Positions 36,621-45,857 are shown, counted from the first letter of the stretch. The stretch: 64,000 bases of DNA from an uncultured Eubacterium sp. (GCA_900544285.1 UQUT01000002.1:62001-126000); one strand, 5' to 3'. Numbers and translations: made by a program. The notes: generated by a model from the letters alone, not told the origin.

Positions 36621-39029
36621 TCACTTCTTTACAAACTTGACTTTTCCGTCCTCCGACCGCGCACAGACCGAAGCGGGGGACGTTATCTTTCCTTCAACAA
36701 TCTCTTCCGAAAGAGCGTCCTCAATGAGCCTTGTCACCGCGCGACGGAGAGGGCGCGCGCCGTAAATATCGCTCATTCCCTCCCCCGCTATCAGCTTTAT
36801 AACGCTATCGTCAAACGACAGCTCAATTCCGATTCCGCCCGCTCTTTTCGCCGCGTCCGACAGCATTTTCCGCGCGATCTGCTCTGTATCACGCTCAGTC
36901 AGTCGCGAAAAAACGATTATCTCGTCCACACGGTTGAGAAATTCCGCTCTGAACACGGCGCGAAGGGCTTCGGTTGCGGCGTTCTTCTGCCGATTTTCGT
37001 CACTCTCATTCGACCCGAACCCCGCCCTTTTCGACCCGCCCGAGCCGAGATTGGACGTCATTATAATAACCGTATTGCGAAAGTCGGACTGCCTGCCGTG
37101 GGAATCCGTAAGCCGCCCGTCCTCAAGTATCTGCAGGAGCAGATCAAAAACGTCGGGATGGGCTTTTTCTATTTCATCGAAAAGAACGATGCTGTATGGC
37201 TTTTTGCGGACGCTCTCCGTAAGCGCGCCGCCGTCATCATAACCGACATATCCCGGGGGCGAACCGACAAGCTTTGCGACACTGTGCTTTTCCATATACT
37301 CGGACATGTCAAACCGCAGAAGCGCTTTTTCCGAACCGAAAAGCGACTGCGCAAGCGCCTTTGCAAGTTCCGTTTTGCCAACGCCCGTCGGACCTGTGAA
37401 TATAAGCGAGCAAATCGGTCTGTCCGGATTTGAAAGCCCAGTCCTTCCGCGACGAACCGCGCGGCACAGCACCTCTATCGCCTCTCTCTGACCTATCACC
37501 CGCTCGGAGAGTTCCTCTTCAAGACGTGAAAGCCGCTTGCTTTCGTCCTCCGCGATACGCTCGACGGGGATATTTGTCCACGCAGTCAGCACCTCGGCAA
37601 TGTCCTCCGCCGCGACCTTCGGAGGCGACGTCAGCCGTCGCGCCTCGGTCTCTCTCCGCAAAAGTGAAAGCTCCTCCCGCTTTGAAACTATCTCCCCGCG
37701 CAGCTCCGCCGCAAACTGAAAATTTCTGTCCATAACGGCACATTCACGGCGCATGCAGAGCCCGCGCAGCTCGCTTTCAAGCTCCCTTTGTCTCTGCGGC
37801 GGCTCCGATGACGCCATGCTCTTTTTTGATGACGCCTCGTCAATGAGGTCTATTGCCTTGTCGGGAAGGAATCTGTCCGGCAGATACCTTTTCGACAGCC
37901 TTATCGCCGCTTTTATCGCCCCATCCGTTATCGTCACCCTGTGGTGCGACTGATACTGCGGGCGGAGCGAGCGAAGTATCTCCTCTGTTTTTTCCTCGTC
38001 CGGCTCGTCTACGGTCACAGGTTGAAAGCGTCTTTCGAGCGCGGGGTCCTTTTCGATATGCCGTCTGTACTCGCGCAACGTCGTTGCGCCTATGACCCGC
38101 AGCTCGCCTCTTGCAAGCATGGGTTTTAGTATATTCGCCGCGTCGACAGCGCCTTCCGCCGCTCCCGCTCCGACTATCGTATGAAGTTCGTCGATAAAAA
38201 GAATGGTGTTGCGATTTCTGATGACCTCATCCGTAAGCTTTTTCAGTCTTTCCTCAAATTCGCCCCTGTATTTTGCTCCCGCTATCATCGCGCCGATGTC
38301 AACGGAAATGACAGTCTTCCCGATTAAAGCCTCGGGCACGTTTCCGGAAACTATCCTCTCGCAAAGTCCCTCAACAACCGCTGTCTTGCCGACGCCCGGC
38401 TCTCCGATAAGGCACGGATTGTTCTTTGTTTTCCTGCCGAGTATTCCTATGACGCGCTCCGTCTCCGCGTCTCTGCCGACGACGGCTGGCAGCTTTCCCT
38501 TCCGCGCCGCGTCCGTCAGGTCGCAACCGAAAACAGGCGAGACGTTTTCCTGCTCCTGCCCGTATTTTCCTTTCGTGTTCTGGGGCTTTGCCTCGGTACC
38601 CGTTTCGGAAAGAAACGTCATTATATCATTTTTTATCTCGCCGACTCCGGCGCTCTGCGCGATTATCAGTCGCACCGCCGCAGACTCTCTTTCACCCAGA
38701 AGCGCCAGCAGAAGGTGTTCCGTCCCGACCTTGCCCCCGCCGCTCTTTGCCGCCTCGTCCGCCGCCGTCTCTATAACGGTGCGCAGTCCGGGCGTCATTT
38801 CTCTTGCCGACGGAGAAATATCCCGTGCGCCGCCCTCTCCGGAAAGGGCTTTTGTCTGCGCGTAGGTTATGTCATGGACGCGGAGAATATTTGCCGCAAC
38901 ACAGCTCTCGTCATAAAGAAGCCCTAAAAGCAGGTGCTCCGTCCCGACGTATGCCCTACAAAGCTCCGCCGCTTCCTCTTCAGCTCTCGCAAGCGCGGTC
39001 TCCGCCGCGTCGGTAAGTCCTCTCTGCAT
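36621..39029 (-). CDS. clpC: ClpC-type AAA+ unfoldase
   Basis: The 802-residue protein has two Clp_N repeats (YVGTEHLLLGLL and KVGTEHLLLALL), AAA1 with GEPGVGKT at 209-216, a middle region with a UVR-like AVMDRNFQFAAELRGEI, and AAA2 with GPTGVGKT at 546-553. ATG 39029 follows GAGGTG; GTG 39038 overlaps that site. It would unfold proteins for ClpP. Unlike Bacillus there is no ctsR-mcsA-mcsB upstream and I see no CtsR heptad repeats, so control must differ. Confidence 0.9.
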   Translation of the reverse strand: MQRGLTDAAETALARAEEEAAELCRAYVGTEHLLLGLLYDESCVAANILRVHDITYAQTKALSGEGGARDISPSAREMTPGLRTVIETAADEAAKSGGGKVGTEHLLLALLGERESAAVRLIIAQSAGVGEIKNDIMTFLSETGTEAKPQNTKGKYGQEQENVSPVFGCDLTDAARKGKLPAVVGRDAETERVIGILGRKTKNNPCLIGEPGVGKTAVVEGLCERIVSGNVPEALIGKTVISVDIGAMIAGAKYRGEFEERLKKLTDEVIRNRNTILFIDELHTIVGAGAAEGAVDAANILKPMLARGELRVIGATTLREYRRHIEKDPALERRFQPVTVDEPDEEKTEEILRSLRPQYQSHHRVTITDGAIKAAIRLSKRYLPDRFLPDKAIDLIDEASSKKSMASSEPPQRQRELESELRGLCMRRECAVMDRNFQFAAELRGEIVSKREELSLLRRETEARRLTSPPKVAAEDIAEVLTAWTNIPVERIAEDESKRLSRLEEELSERVIGQREAIEVLCRAVRRGRTGLSNPDRPICSLIFTGPTGVGKTELAKALAQSLFGSEKALLRFDMSEYMEKHSVAKLVGSPPGYVGYDDGGALTESVRKKPYSIVLFDEIEKAHPDVFDLLLQILEDGRLTDSHGRQSDFRNTVIIMTSNLGSGGSKRAGFGSNESDENRQKNAATEALRAVFRAEFLNRVDEIIVFSRLTERDTEQIARKMLSDAAKRAGGIGIELSFDDSVIKLIAGEGMSDIYGARPLRRAVTRLIEDALSEEIVEGKITSPASVCARSEDGKVKFVKK

Positions 39030-39181
39030 AAAAGTCACCTCGTTTATTCGTTTCTTAATGATTATATTCCCGCCATCGCACTTTTACCCGAAAACCGGAA
39101 AAATCCTTTTGTCGACTGCTTGTTTTTATCATTTATACTTGTGTATAACAAAATCTTTTTCCGCTTTTTTCCGCAAACGTC

Positions 39182-39210
39182 TTGTCACAAAACGATTTTT
39201 GATGTAGAAT
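39182..39210 (+). promoter_or_regulatory. Sigma-A promoter of the comM-like gene
   Basis: TTGTCA (39182-39187) and TG-TAGAAT (39205-39210) are 17 bases apart, 30 bases before the start codon. Confidence 0.6.
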
Positions 39211-39240
39211 ACTGTAAAAATATGTAAAGGAGCTTTTTCA

Positions 39241-40779
39241 ATGCTTTCAAAAGTTTTCAGCGCAGGACTGACGGGAATCGACGGATATATTGTCACAGTC
39301 GAATGTGACGCGCAGAACCGTCTGCCGGATTTTCAGATAGTCGGTCTGCCGGACGCGGCGATAAAAGAAGCGAAGCAACGCATCCGCGCGGCGTTCATCA
39401 ACAGCGGATTTTTCTTTCCGGATGCCGAGATAACCCTCAATCTCGCCCCCGCGGACAAAAAGAAAGAAGGCTCGGGATATGACCTTGCCATGCTCCTTTC
39501 AATCATGACATGCTCCGGCGAGCTCGCCGGTATCGACCTTTCGGACGCCTGCTTTGCGGGAGAACTTTCGCTCTCCGGCGATGTCCGTCCCGTTTGCGGC
39601 GCGCTTTCGATGTGCATAGCCGCGCGTGACGCAAAAATGAAGCGCTTTTTCGTTGCTGCGGAAAATGCCGGCGAGGCGGCAGTCGTCGACGGAATAGAAG
39701 TCTATCCCGTCCGTGACGTGCGCTCGCTCTTTTCTCATCTGGCAGGCGAAAGCCTTATAGAGCCGATTCGCTATGACGGCAGAACACTTCATTCGTCTGT
39801 CGCATATGCGGGGCTTGACTTTGCGGACGTAAAGGGTCAGGAGCAGGCAAAGCGCGCGCTTGAAATCGCGTGCGCCGGCGGTCATAACGTCCTGCTGATA
39901 GGCCCTCCCGGAACGGGAAAAAGCATGCTGGCAAAAAGAATACCAACCATTCTTCCGGAAATGACGTTTGAAGAGTCGATTGAAACGACAAAAATACATT
40001 CCGCCGCGGGAACTCTGCCTGCCGGCGTCTCTCTCATGACGGAACGCCCCTTCCGTTCGCCGCACCACACAATGTCAAGCGCGGGACTCGCAGGCGGCGG
40101 CAGAATACCTATGCCCGGCGAAATTTCCCTTGCGCACAACGGCGTTCTGTTCCTCGACGAGCTCCCCGAATTCTCCCGCGACTCAATGGAGGTGCTCCGT
40201 CAGCCGCTCGAAGACAGAAAGGTGACTATTACGCGAGTCAGCGGCAAGCTGACGTTCCCTTCGGATTTTATGCTCGTCTGCGCTATGAACCCCTGCAAAT
40301 GCGGCTATTACGGTCACCCGACAAAGCCCTGCACATGCTCTCAGTCGGATATAAAAAAGTATGTTTCAAAGATAAGCGGCCCCCTGCTTGACAGAATTGA
40401 TATTCAGGTGGAAATGCCGTCGCTTTCTTATGACGAGGTATCGCAGACAGCCTCCCCCGCCGAAACTTCCGCCGTCATTGCGGAAAGAGTCAACCGCGCA
40501 CGCGCGTTTGCGGCGAAGCGCACCGAGGGCGAAAAGAACCTTTTCTGCAACGCTCAGCTCACCCCCGCACAGATAAGAAAATTCTGCGTGATGGATGCGC
40601 CCGCAAAGGACCTTCTCAAAAAAGCCTTTGACCGTCTCGGTCTTTCGGCAAGAGGCTATGACCGTATTCTCCGCGTCGCCCGAACAATCGCCGACCTCGC
40701 GGAAAGCGATATCATCCGCGCGCCGCACATTGCCGAAGCAATCCAGTTCCGCAGTCTCGACCGAAAATATTTTAACTGA
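39241..40779 (+). CDS. comM: ComM/YifB-family Mg-chelatase-like AAA ATPase
   Basis: The 512-residue protein has an N-terminal Lon-protease-like fold domain (residues 1-170), then an AAA domain with GPPGTGKS at 221-228, [27 protein letters not shown] Walker B region ([11 protein letters not shown]) and a C-terminal Mg_chelatase_C domain containing [19 protein letters not shown]. ComM is known as a branch-migration helicase that helps integrate DNA in natural transformation; relatives are widespread in non-transformable bacteria too. Single-gene unit with its own promoter. Confidence 0.92.
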   Translation: MLSKVFSAGLTGIDGYIVTVECDAQNRLPDFQIVGLPDAAIKEAKQRIRAAFINSGFFFPDAEITLNLAPADKKKEGSGYDLAMLLSIMTCSGELAGIDLSDACFAGELSLSGDVRPVCGALSMCIAARDAKMKRFFVAAENAGEAAVVDGIEVYPVRDVRSLFSHLAGESLIEPIRYDGRTLHSSVAYAGLDFADVKGQEQAKRALEIACAGGHNVLLIGPPGTGKSMLAKRIPTILPEMTFEESIETTKIHSAAGTLPAGVSLMTERPFRSPHHTMSSAGLAGGGRIPMPGEISLAHNGVLFLDELPEFSRDSMEVLRQPLEDRKVTITRVSGKLTFPSDFMLVCAMNPCKCGYYGHPTKPCTCSQSDIKKYVSKISGPLLDRIDIQVEMPSLSYDEVSQTASPAETSAVIAERVNRARAFAAKRTEGEKNLFCNAQLTPAQIRKFCVMDAPAKDLLKKAFDRLGLSARGYDRILRVARTIADLAESDIIRAPHIAEAIQFRSLDRKYFN

Positions 40780-40946
40780 CCATACTTTTCTTTGGAAAAT
40801 AAAAGTATGCACCGTACTTTTCTTTGAAAAGAAAAGCAGGCAAAAGAAACTTTGGTTATCGGGGACGATATACAGATTTTTAAGTCTCTGCACAGACAGA
40901 GGCTTGCAAAAATAAAGCAGAGGTGATTTTCATCTCTGTTTTTTGC
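40780..40946 (+). repeat. Dispersed intergenic repeat, copy B, with terminator
   Basis: Two palindromes in tandem (CATACTTTT...AAAAGTATG at 40781-40809 and TACTTTTCTTTGAAAAGAAA at 40815-40834) precede GCAGGCAAAAGAAACTTTGG. The copy ends in a hairpin GCAGAGGTGA-TTT-TCATCTCTG followed by TTTTTT (40916-40944), which should terminate the comM transcript. The modules match copies A, C and D. Confidence 0.75.
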
Positions 40947-40987
40947 ATATTAAAGCATTATTTGTATTTTTCCTTTTAAATTTGCTA

Positions 40988-41016
40988 TTGACTTTTTCGG
41001 GTTGTTGTGTTAGAAT
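40988..41016 (+). promoter_or_regulatory. Strong promoter with no gene directly after it
   Basis: TTGACT (40988-40993), a 17-base spacer and TAGAAT (41011-41016). The predicted start is near 41023. No convincing protein-coding gene follows on the plus strand, which points to an untranslated RNA. Confidence 0.6.
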
Positions 41017-41018
41017 AC

Positions 41019-41200
41019 AAAAGAAAACAACGGGCAAAGCGAGTATTTCAAAACAAATATTTTTGCTTGGCTGTTTGTTTGTTTTCTTTTGTGAACCGTA
41101 CTATCATAGGGCGGCAACCCTCGGCGCGGTTTGGCTGTTAAGACTTGTTCAAGTCTTTGAGGAGGTCGCGGACGATGTCCGCGGCTTCTTTTTTATTTTT
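41019..41200 (+). ncRNA. Candidate small RNA of about 180 nt
   Basis: After the promoter comes a long imperfect hairpin: AAAAGAAAACAA (41019-41030) pairs with TTGTTTTCTTTT (41079-41090), with further pairing inside (GCAAAGCGAG region against TTTTTGCTTGG). The RNA would end at a clear terminator, CGCGGAC-GAT-GTCCGCG plus T-run (41167-41200). It matches no RNA family I know. It overlaps a possible small gene on the other strand. Confidence 0.45.
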
Positions 41201-41263
41201 GGCTTTCGCCTCTATCAAATCGGCGATGAGCTTAAATATCAATTTTAGCTCTGTTCTGGTCAC
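41138..41263 (-). CDS. Possible 41-residue amphipathic protein antisense to the small RNA
   Basis: The frame starts at GTG 41263 with GGGAG seven bases upstream. It encodes MTRTELKLIFKLIADLIEAK followed by AKNKKEAADIVRDLLKDLNKS: a leucine/isoleucine-rich, charged, helical peptide with no membrane segment. It ends at TAA 41138. The region also contains the plus-strand terminator, so coding and RNA signals compete for the same bases. No family is recognised, and the call is tentative. Confidence 0.4.
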   Translation of the reverse strand: MTRTELKLIFKLIADLIEAKAKNKKEAADIVRDLLKDLNKS

Positions 41264-41314
41264 CTCTCGGCTCCCTCCGTTCTTCGCCTTTTTCCATCTG
41301 ACAAGTTTCGGTTA

Positions 41315-41353
41315 AAACCAAAAACCCGCCTGTCAGGCGGGTTTTTGGTTTTA
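41315..41353. terminator. Bidirectional terminator downstream of dnaI
   Basis: AAAACCAAAAACCCGCC pairs with GGCGGGTTTTTGGTTTT as a 17-bp stem with a five-base loop. It lies 15 bases after the dnaI stop on the minus strand. Confidence 0.85.
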
Positions 41354-41367
41354 TACTTTTGTGTTAT

Positions 41368-42330
41368 TCAGCGTCTAAGTTTCTGACTTCTGACGTCGCT
41401 GCCCTCAAAAACGCATATGCCGAACTCGCCGAGCAGGCGCGAGGTTATGCGCTCGGAATATCTTTCGAGCAGCTCCTTTTTGCCGACGTTTGTGCTGATT
41501 ATCATACTCTTTTCATTTACAAGTCTTGCGTTGAGAAGGTTATAAAGGCAGGCGACTGTCAGCTGGTTCGGCATTTCCGTCCCGAGGTCATCGATTATGA
41601 GCAGGTCGCAATTATAGTATCTTGAAGTATCAGGGGGAGTAACATCGTAGCGGGCAAATTTTTCTTTTTCAAAATCGGAGAAAATGTTCTGCGCGCTTTC
41701 GTAGACAACCTCATACCCTTTTTCGATAACTTCCTTTGCGATTGCCGACGAAAGATGAGTTTTGCCGAGTCCCGTCTTGCCGATGAAAAGCAGATTATGC
41801 ATTCTCCCGTCAAAGCCGTCGGCATAGGCGCGACAAATGCGCAGCACGCCCTCCATCGACTCGTGTGCAGAGCCTGTATAATATCGCAAATCAAACGTGC
41901 CGAAATTCTGCTTTTCGACGAGCTTTTTCACGCCGGAGCATTCAAGTCCCGCCTCGGCGAGGGCTTTTTTCATACAGCGGCACATTTTTCCGTCGTCAGT
42001 ATATCCGGTGTCTGAGCAGATCGGGCAATCGTAATGAACATCGTCGTAATCCGCGGGATAACCCTTCGAGATAAGTAACCCGGCACGGACGGAAAGCAAG
42101 CCTTCATTGTCTTTTTTCAGCTTTTTAAGCCGACTTTCAAGCCCATTCTGCCCATCAAGCGCGGCACGGAGAATTTTAAGTCCGGTTTCGGAAAGGGCTT
42201 CGTCAATCTTTGCAATATCGGGATATTTTTCGTCAAGCTCTCTGCGCCTTTCCTCGGCGCGCTGCTTTGCGACAAGATTTTTCGTCCGATACTCGCGTAT
42301 TATATTTCGGCAGGCTTCTTCGTAAGTCAT
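41368..42330 (-). CDS. dnaI: DnaI/DnaC-type helicase loader ATPase
   Basis: This AAA+ protein of 320 residues has an N-terminal helical region, a zinc-binding CPICSDTGYTDDGKMCRC motif and an ATPase domain with FIGKTGLGKTHLSSAI, then DLLIIDDLGTE (Walker B) and a sensor-like SERITSRLLGEF. It loads the replicative helicase onto DNA. ATG 42330 follows GGGAAGG; an earlier ATG at 42348 overlaps the dnaD stop (ATGA) and would add six residues, so coupling with dnaD is certain either way. Confidence 0.88.
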   Translation of the reverse strand: MTYEEACRNIIREYRTKNLVAKQRAEERRRELDEKYPDIAKIDEALSETGLKILRAALDGQNGLESRLKKLKKDNEGLLSVRAGLLISKGYPADYDDVHYDCPICSDTGYTDDGKMCRCMKKALAEAGLECSGVKKLVEKQNFGTFDLRYYTGSAHESMEGVLRICRAYADGFDGRMHNLLFIGKTGLGKTHLSSAIAKEVIEKGYEVVYESAQNIFSDFEKEKFARYDVTPPDTSRYYNCDLLIIDDLGTEMPNQLTVACLYNLLNARLVNEKSMIISTNVGKKELLERYSERITSRLLGEFGICVFEGSDVRSQKLRR

Positions 42331-42344
42331 AATTACCTTCCCAT

Positions 42345-43280
42345 TCATTTATTTTCGCTTTCGGCTTTGCCCCTTTGCACGGCAAGCTCGAAAAATTCTC
42401 CGAGGTCAAAGCTCGGCGCGCTGTCCTTTTTGCCGGATTTTGCAGCGCCGATAAGTCCCTTTTCCTTCGCCTCCGCAACGGTTTTCACGCCGGCGTCGTA
42501 CCAGTTTTTCAGTATCTTGTTTTCATATGACATTTTGGGCGACGGGAGGTTTTTCATCATCCCCTCATATGCCGCCTCAATGAGCTCCTCGCTCATGTCC
42601 CATTCCGAGCTCCACACACGCAGATATTCCTTTTCCGTCGACGTAAGCGCCCGCGCGCCCATGCCGTAGAGCTTACGGACAAACATTTCAAGCTCGCCGC
42701 GGCGGCTTTCGTCCATGAAGTATTTTTCCAGTTTGCCGACGGTATCAATTCCGTCGTCAAATAGCCCGAGGGCGGTCTTTTCAAAATAGCGGACGGAGTC
42801 GTGCCCCGTACGCTTGCAGTATGAAGAAAGAAGAAGTATGTATTCGCAGTCAAGGCGGAGGTGGTCATAAAGATAGACAAAAACGCCGCTCTCCGATGTA
42901 CCGAAAACCTTTCCGAAAATTGTCTGACATTTTTCAATTGTTGTCTTGAGAGTCGGATTTTCCCCGCACACCCTCTCAATCTCGGCGCCGGTCATTGAAT
43001 ATGACTTCGGAGTCGGTGCCTTTGCGGTAACGCTCTCCTTCTTTTCGGAGGGGGCTGTGTCCGTGCTTATTATTCCCGTGCCGCGCCAGAAGGCAAGTGC
43101 CTCCGAGACTTCCGCCTCCGTCAGTTTGCAGAGAGAGGCGACCGCCGGAACATCGACGTCACCACCGCCGGAGACTGCCAGAAGCACGGCAAGCTCGCTT
43201 TTCCCCGCGCCGTTTATGTACTTTTTCACGTCCGCAGGCAACGCCAGAACGGACGTGCCGAAATTGAATTCGATCCTCAT
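42345..43280 (-). CDS. dnaD: DnaD-domain primosomal protein
   Basis: The 311-residue protein has an N-terminal winged-helix-like part and a DnaD/DnaB domain (CEYILLLSSYCKRTG, FEKTALGLFDDGIDTVGKLE, then YENKILKNWYDAGVKTVAEA with the conserved W). It works in replication initiation and restart with DnaI, encoded next. A leader hairpin and a cluster of DnaA boxes lie upstream. It could equally be called DnaB2-like; the domain family is clear. Confidence 0.85.
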   Translation of the reverse strand: MRIEFNFGTSVLALPADVKKYINGAGKSELAVLLAVSGGGDVDVPAVASLCKLTEAEVSEALAFWRGTGIISTDTAPSEKKESVTAKAPTPKSYSMTGAEIERVCGENPTLKTTIEKCQTIFGKVFGTSESGVFVYLYDHLRLDCEYILLLSSYCKRTGHDSVRYFEKTALGLFDDGIDTVGKLEKYFMDESRRGELEMFVRKLYGMGARALTSTEKEYLRVWSSEWDMSEELIEAAYEGMMKNLPSPKMSYENKILKNWYDAGVKTVAEAKEKGLIGAAKSGKKDSAPSFDLGEFFELAVQRGKAESENK

Positions 43281-43327
43281 GTTTGCATTTGCGCCTTTCG
43301 CATATTTTTGTAAACCGTGTTTACCTT

Positions 43328-43354
43328 CCGAAAAAAGACATATCGTTTTTTCGG
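43328..43354 (-). promoter_or_regulatory. Hairpin in the dnaD leader
   Basis: CCGAAAAAA pairs with TTTTTTCGG around a nine-base loop, 48 bases before the dnaD start. It could be an attenuator. Confidence 0.4.
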
Positions 43355-43390
43355 GTTTTCAACACGAATTTTCTCATTTTATACAATTGT

Positions 43391-43507
43391 TTTTCCACAT
43401 TATCCACAAGCTTTTCCACAGCAATTTACAGCGTTTTCCTGATTATTTTGCTTTTTCTGATCTTCGCAATAATCCTTATCCGATTTTTATCAACACTCTG
43501 TGGAAAA
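43391..43507. promoter_or_regulatory. Cluster of five DnaA-box-like sites upstream of dnaD
   Basis: TTTTCCACA (43391-43399), TTATCCACA (43400-43408, the perfect consensus), TTTTCCACA (43412-43420), TTATCAACA (43487-43495) and, on the other strand, TTTTCCACA (43507-43499). The surrounding 260-base gap is AT-rich and has no gene. Confidence 0.65.
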
Positions 43508-43540
43508 CCTAAGGACGCGGGGAAAAGGTAAATATATCTG

Positions 43541-44557
43541 TCACACGTCCTCAAAACGCGCCGCTTCGGCGTTTAACGAAAGGGGCGCGATGTTACCTTT
43601 GATATACTCAAAGTAACCCGCAACGGCAATCATCACGGCGTTGTCGCCGCAATATTTTTTGTCCGGGCAGAAAAATTCAAGTCCCCTTGATTTGCAGAGC
43701 TTTTCAATTTCATCCCTCAGGTGAGAATTCGCCGCAACGCCGCCCGCAAGTGCGATTGCTGTTATATCGGGATTGCGCTCCGCCGCAAGCGAGAGCTTCG
43801 TCGATACCGAAGAAACTGCCGCGCGGCAGAAGCTCGCCGCAACGTCTGCGCGGTTGAGCGCTTCGCCCTTCTGCGACGTCGAATTTATGTAATTCAGCAC
43901 CGCCGTTTTAATACCCGAAAACGAGAAGTCAAGCGAATCGTCGCGTATCGCCGCGGACGGAAACGGCAGAATTGCCCTTCCCTCATAGGCGAGCCTGTCC
44001 ATCGCCGCGCCGCCGGGATACGGCATGCCCATAACCCTCGCGACCTTGTCAAACGCCTCGCCCATTGCGTCATCTCTCGTCCCGCCGATAACGGTGTGAC
44101 TGTCATACCCGTCGACCCTTACAATCGACGTATGTCCGCCGGACGCAACAAATGCGATATACGGCGGCTCCGGACGTTTTTTTGAAATATAATTCGCCGC
44201 GATATGCCCTTTTATATGGTCGACCGCGACAAGCGGCTTTCCGTTTGCATATGCAAGTCCCTTTGCAAAATTCACGCCGACGAGGAGCGCCCCGATAAGA
44301 CCGGGATAAGCCGTGACGGCGACCGCGTCTATGTCGCCAAGCGTTACGCCAGCGTCGCTTAGCGCGTCATATGTTATTTTCGATATTATTTCGCAATGCG
44401 CCCTGCTTGCGATTTCGGGCACGACTCCGCCGTAGCGCGCATGCATTTCAATCTGTGATGCGACTTTATCCGAAAGGACGGTGAATTTCCCGTCCTCACA
44501 TTCAAGCACGGCGGCAGCGGTCTCGTCGCACGAGCTTTCAATTCCGAGTATTTTCAA
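43541..44557 (-). CDS. tsaD: tRNA threonylcarbamoyladenosine (t6A) synthase subunit TsaD
   Basis: The 338-residue enzyme has GIESSCDETAAAV at the N-terminus, the iron-binding HIKGH (His114 and His118), GGTRDDAMGEAFDKVARV and the later ALAGGVAANSHLR. It transfers the threonylcarbamoyl group to A37 of ANN-decoding tRNAs. The ATG overlaps the rimI stop (44554-44557). Confidence 0.96.
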   Translation of the reverse strand: MKILGIESSCDETAAAVLECEDGKFTVLSDKVASQIEMHARYGGVVPEIASRAHCEIISKITYDALSDAGVTLGDIDAVAVTAYPGLIGALLVGVNFAKGLAYANGKPLVAVDHIKGHIAANYISKKRPEPPYIAFVASGGHTSIVRVDGYDSHTVIGGTRDDAMGEAFDKVARVMGMPYPGGAAMDRLAYEGRAILPFPSAAIRDDSLDFSFSGIKTAVLNYINSTSQKGEALNRADVAASFCRAAVSSVSTKLSLAAERNPDITAIALAGGVAANSHLRDEIEKLCKSRGLEFFCPDKKYCGDNAVMIAVAGYFEYIKGNIAPLSLNAEAARFEDV

Positions 44558-45015
44558 TGCTTCTCCTCTCCGAGCGTGAGCGTATAAAGAACGGCATCAT
44601 CGGTCGGATATTTGTAATAATCTTTTCTCTTGCCGACGGGGACAAAGCCGAGCTTTTCGTAAAGTCCTCTTGCGGCTTGATTTTTCTCTCTGACTTCCAG
44701 ATAAATTACGCTACCGTCCTTCTCCCCCGCCCTTTTCATAAGCTCGCGGATAAGCGCCGCCCCAATGCCGCGCCTGCGGAATTTTTCCTCCGTTGCAATG
44801 TCAAGGAGGTGACACTCGTCAAGGACGTGAAACGCCATGAGAAAGCCGGAAAACTCACCGTCCGTATAGGCGCAGAGACAGGAAAAATCCTCTCGCTGTC
44901 TCGATTTTTCGTATTCTTCAAATTCCCATGGGCTTGAAAAGCAGCGTTTTTCAAGCTCCGCCGCTTTTCTCGCGCCAATCGCGTCCATATCGGTTATGAC
45001 GGTGTTTATGGTCAT
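44554..45015 (-). CDS. rimI: Ribosomal-protein S18 alanine N-acetyltransferase RimI (GNAT)
   Basis: The 153-residue GNAT enzyme has the acetyl-CoA loop FRRRGIGAALIRELM and the family end YEKLGFVPVGKRKDYY. ATG 45015 gives a four-base ATGA overlap with the mrp stop; a longer frame would enter mrp. RimI homologues next to tsaD are common in Bacillota. Confidence 0.92.
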   Translation of the reverse strand: MTINTVITDMDAIGARKAAELEKRCFSSPWEFEEYEKSRQREDFSCLCAYTDGEFSGFLMAFHVLDECHLLDIATEEKFRRRGIGAALIRELMKRAGEKDGSVIYLEVREKNQAARGLYEKLGFVPVGKRKDYYKYPTDDAVLYTLTLGEEKH

Positions 45016-45857
45016 CTTTCTCTTGTAGGCTGTGCTTCGACGGCGTCCGCAACGGCGCCCATCCAGTCGCCCTCGAAAAGCTCGATGACGCCCTTGTCGC
45101 ACTGCGACGCAAGCTCGGGATTTACGGGTATTCTCGCAAGAACGGGTATTCCGAACTGCTTTGCGGTTTCTTCCGTGTGGCTCTTGCCGAATATTTCAAT
45201 CTTCTTTCCGCAATCGGGACATTCGACATAGCTCATATTTTCAACGATACCGATTATCGGAATGTTCATCAGCTTTGCCATATTGACAGCCTTTGAAACG
45301 ATCAGCGAAACGAGATCCTGCGGGCTTGTAACGATTATGATTCCGTCAACGGGGATCGACTGGAACACCGTCAGCGGAACGTCTCCCGTGCCGGGCGGGC
45401 AGTCGATGACCATAACATCAACATCCCCCCAGATGACGTCCGTCCAGAACTGCTTGACCATTCCGGCAATGACGGGACCTCTCCAGAGAACGGGGGAGGA
45501 GGTATCTTCAAGGAGAAGATTTACGCTGACCGTCTCGATTCCCGTCGTCGTTTTTACGGGCATAATCCCGCCGAGCGGAGCCGCCTCGCAGAGGCCTTTC
45601 AGTCCAAACGCCTTCGGTATCGAAGGACCTGTTACGTCCGCGTCGATGATTGCGGTTTTAAGCTCTCTTCTGTGAAGCTCGACCGCGAGCATTGAGGAAA
45701 CAAGCGTCTTGCCGACGCCGCCCTTGCCGCTGACAACGGCAATCGTTTTCTTTATTCTTGAGAGATCGTTTGTTTTTTCAAATGTGGGTGCCCCGCCCTG
45801 CTTTGACGAACAGTTTTCGGAGCAGGTGGAGCAATCGTGTGTGCAGCCTTCTGACAT
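45012..45857 (-). CDS. mrp: Mrp/ApbC-family P-loop Fe-S carrier ATPase
   Basis: The 281-residue protein has the deviant Walker A VSGKGGVGKT, VIDCPPGTGD, the late CPDCGKKIE cysteine pair for cluster binding and an extra N-terminal cysteine set CTHDCSTCSENC, which many Mrp/NBP35 proteins carry for a second cluster. It would deliver Fe-S clusters to apoproteins such as the many Fe-S enzymes of this region. It is the first gene of the mrp-rimI-tsaD unit. Confidence 0.9.
   Translation of the reverse strand: MSEGCTHDCSTCSENCSSKQGGAPTFEKTNDLSRIKKTIAVVSGKGGVGKTLVSSMLAVELHRRELKTAIIDADVTGPSIPKAFGLKGLCEAAPLGGIMPVKTTTGIETVSVNLLLEDTSSPVLWRGPVIAGMVKQFWTDVIWGDVDVMVIDCPPGTGDVPLTVFQSIPVDGIIIVTSPQDLVSLIVSKAVNMAKLMNIPIIGIVENMSYVECPDCGKKIEIFGKSHTEETAKQFGIPVLARIPVNPELASQCDKGVIELFEGDWMGAVADAVEAQPTRER

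Noticed and set aside
39030..39240. CtsR or CIRCE operator between clpC and comM
   Set aside because: I looked for GGTCAAA heptad repeats and the CIRCE inverted repeat and found neither.
40943..41248. 101-codon hydrophobic open frame on the plus strand
   Set aside because: It starts before the mapped-looking promoter at 40988, crosses a hairpin and a terminator, and has no ribosome site. The region is better explained as a small RNA.
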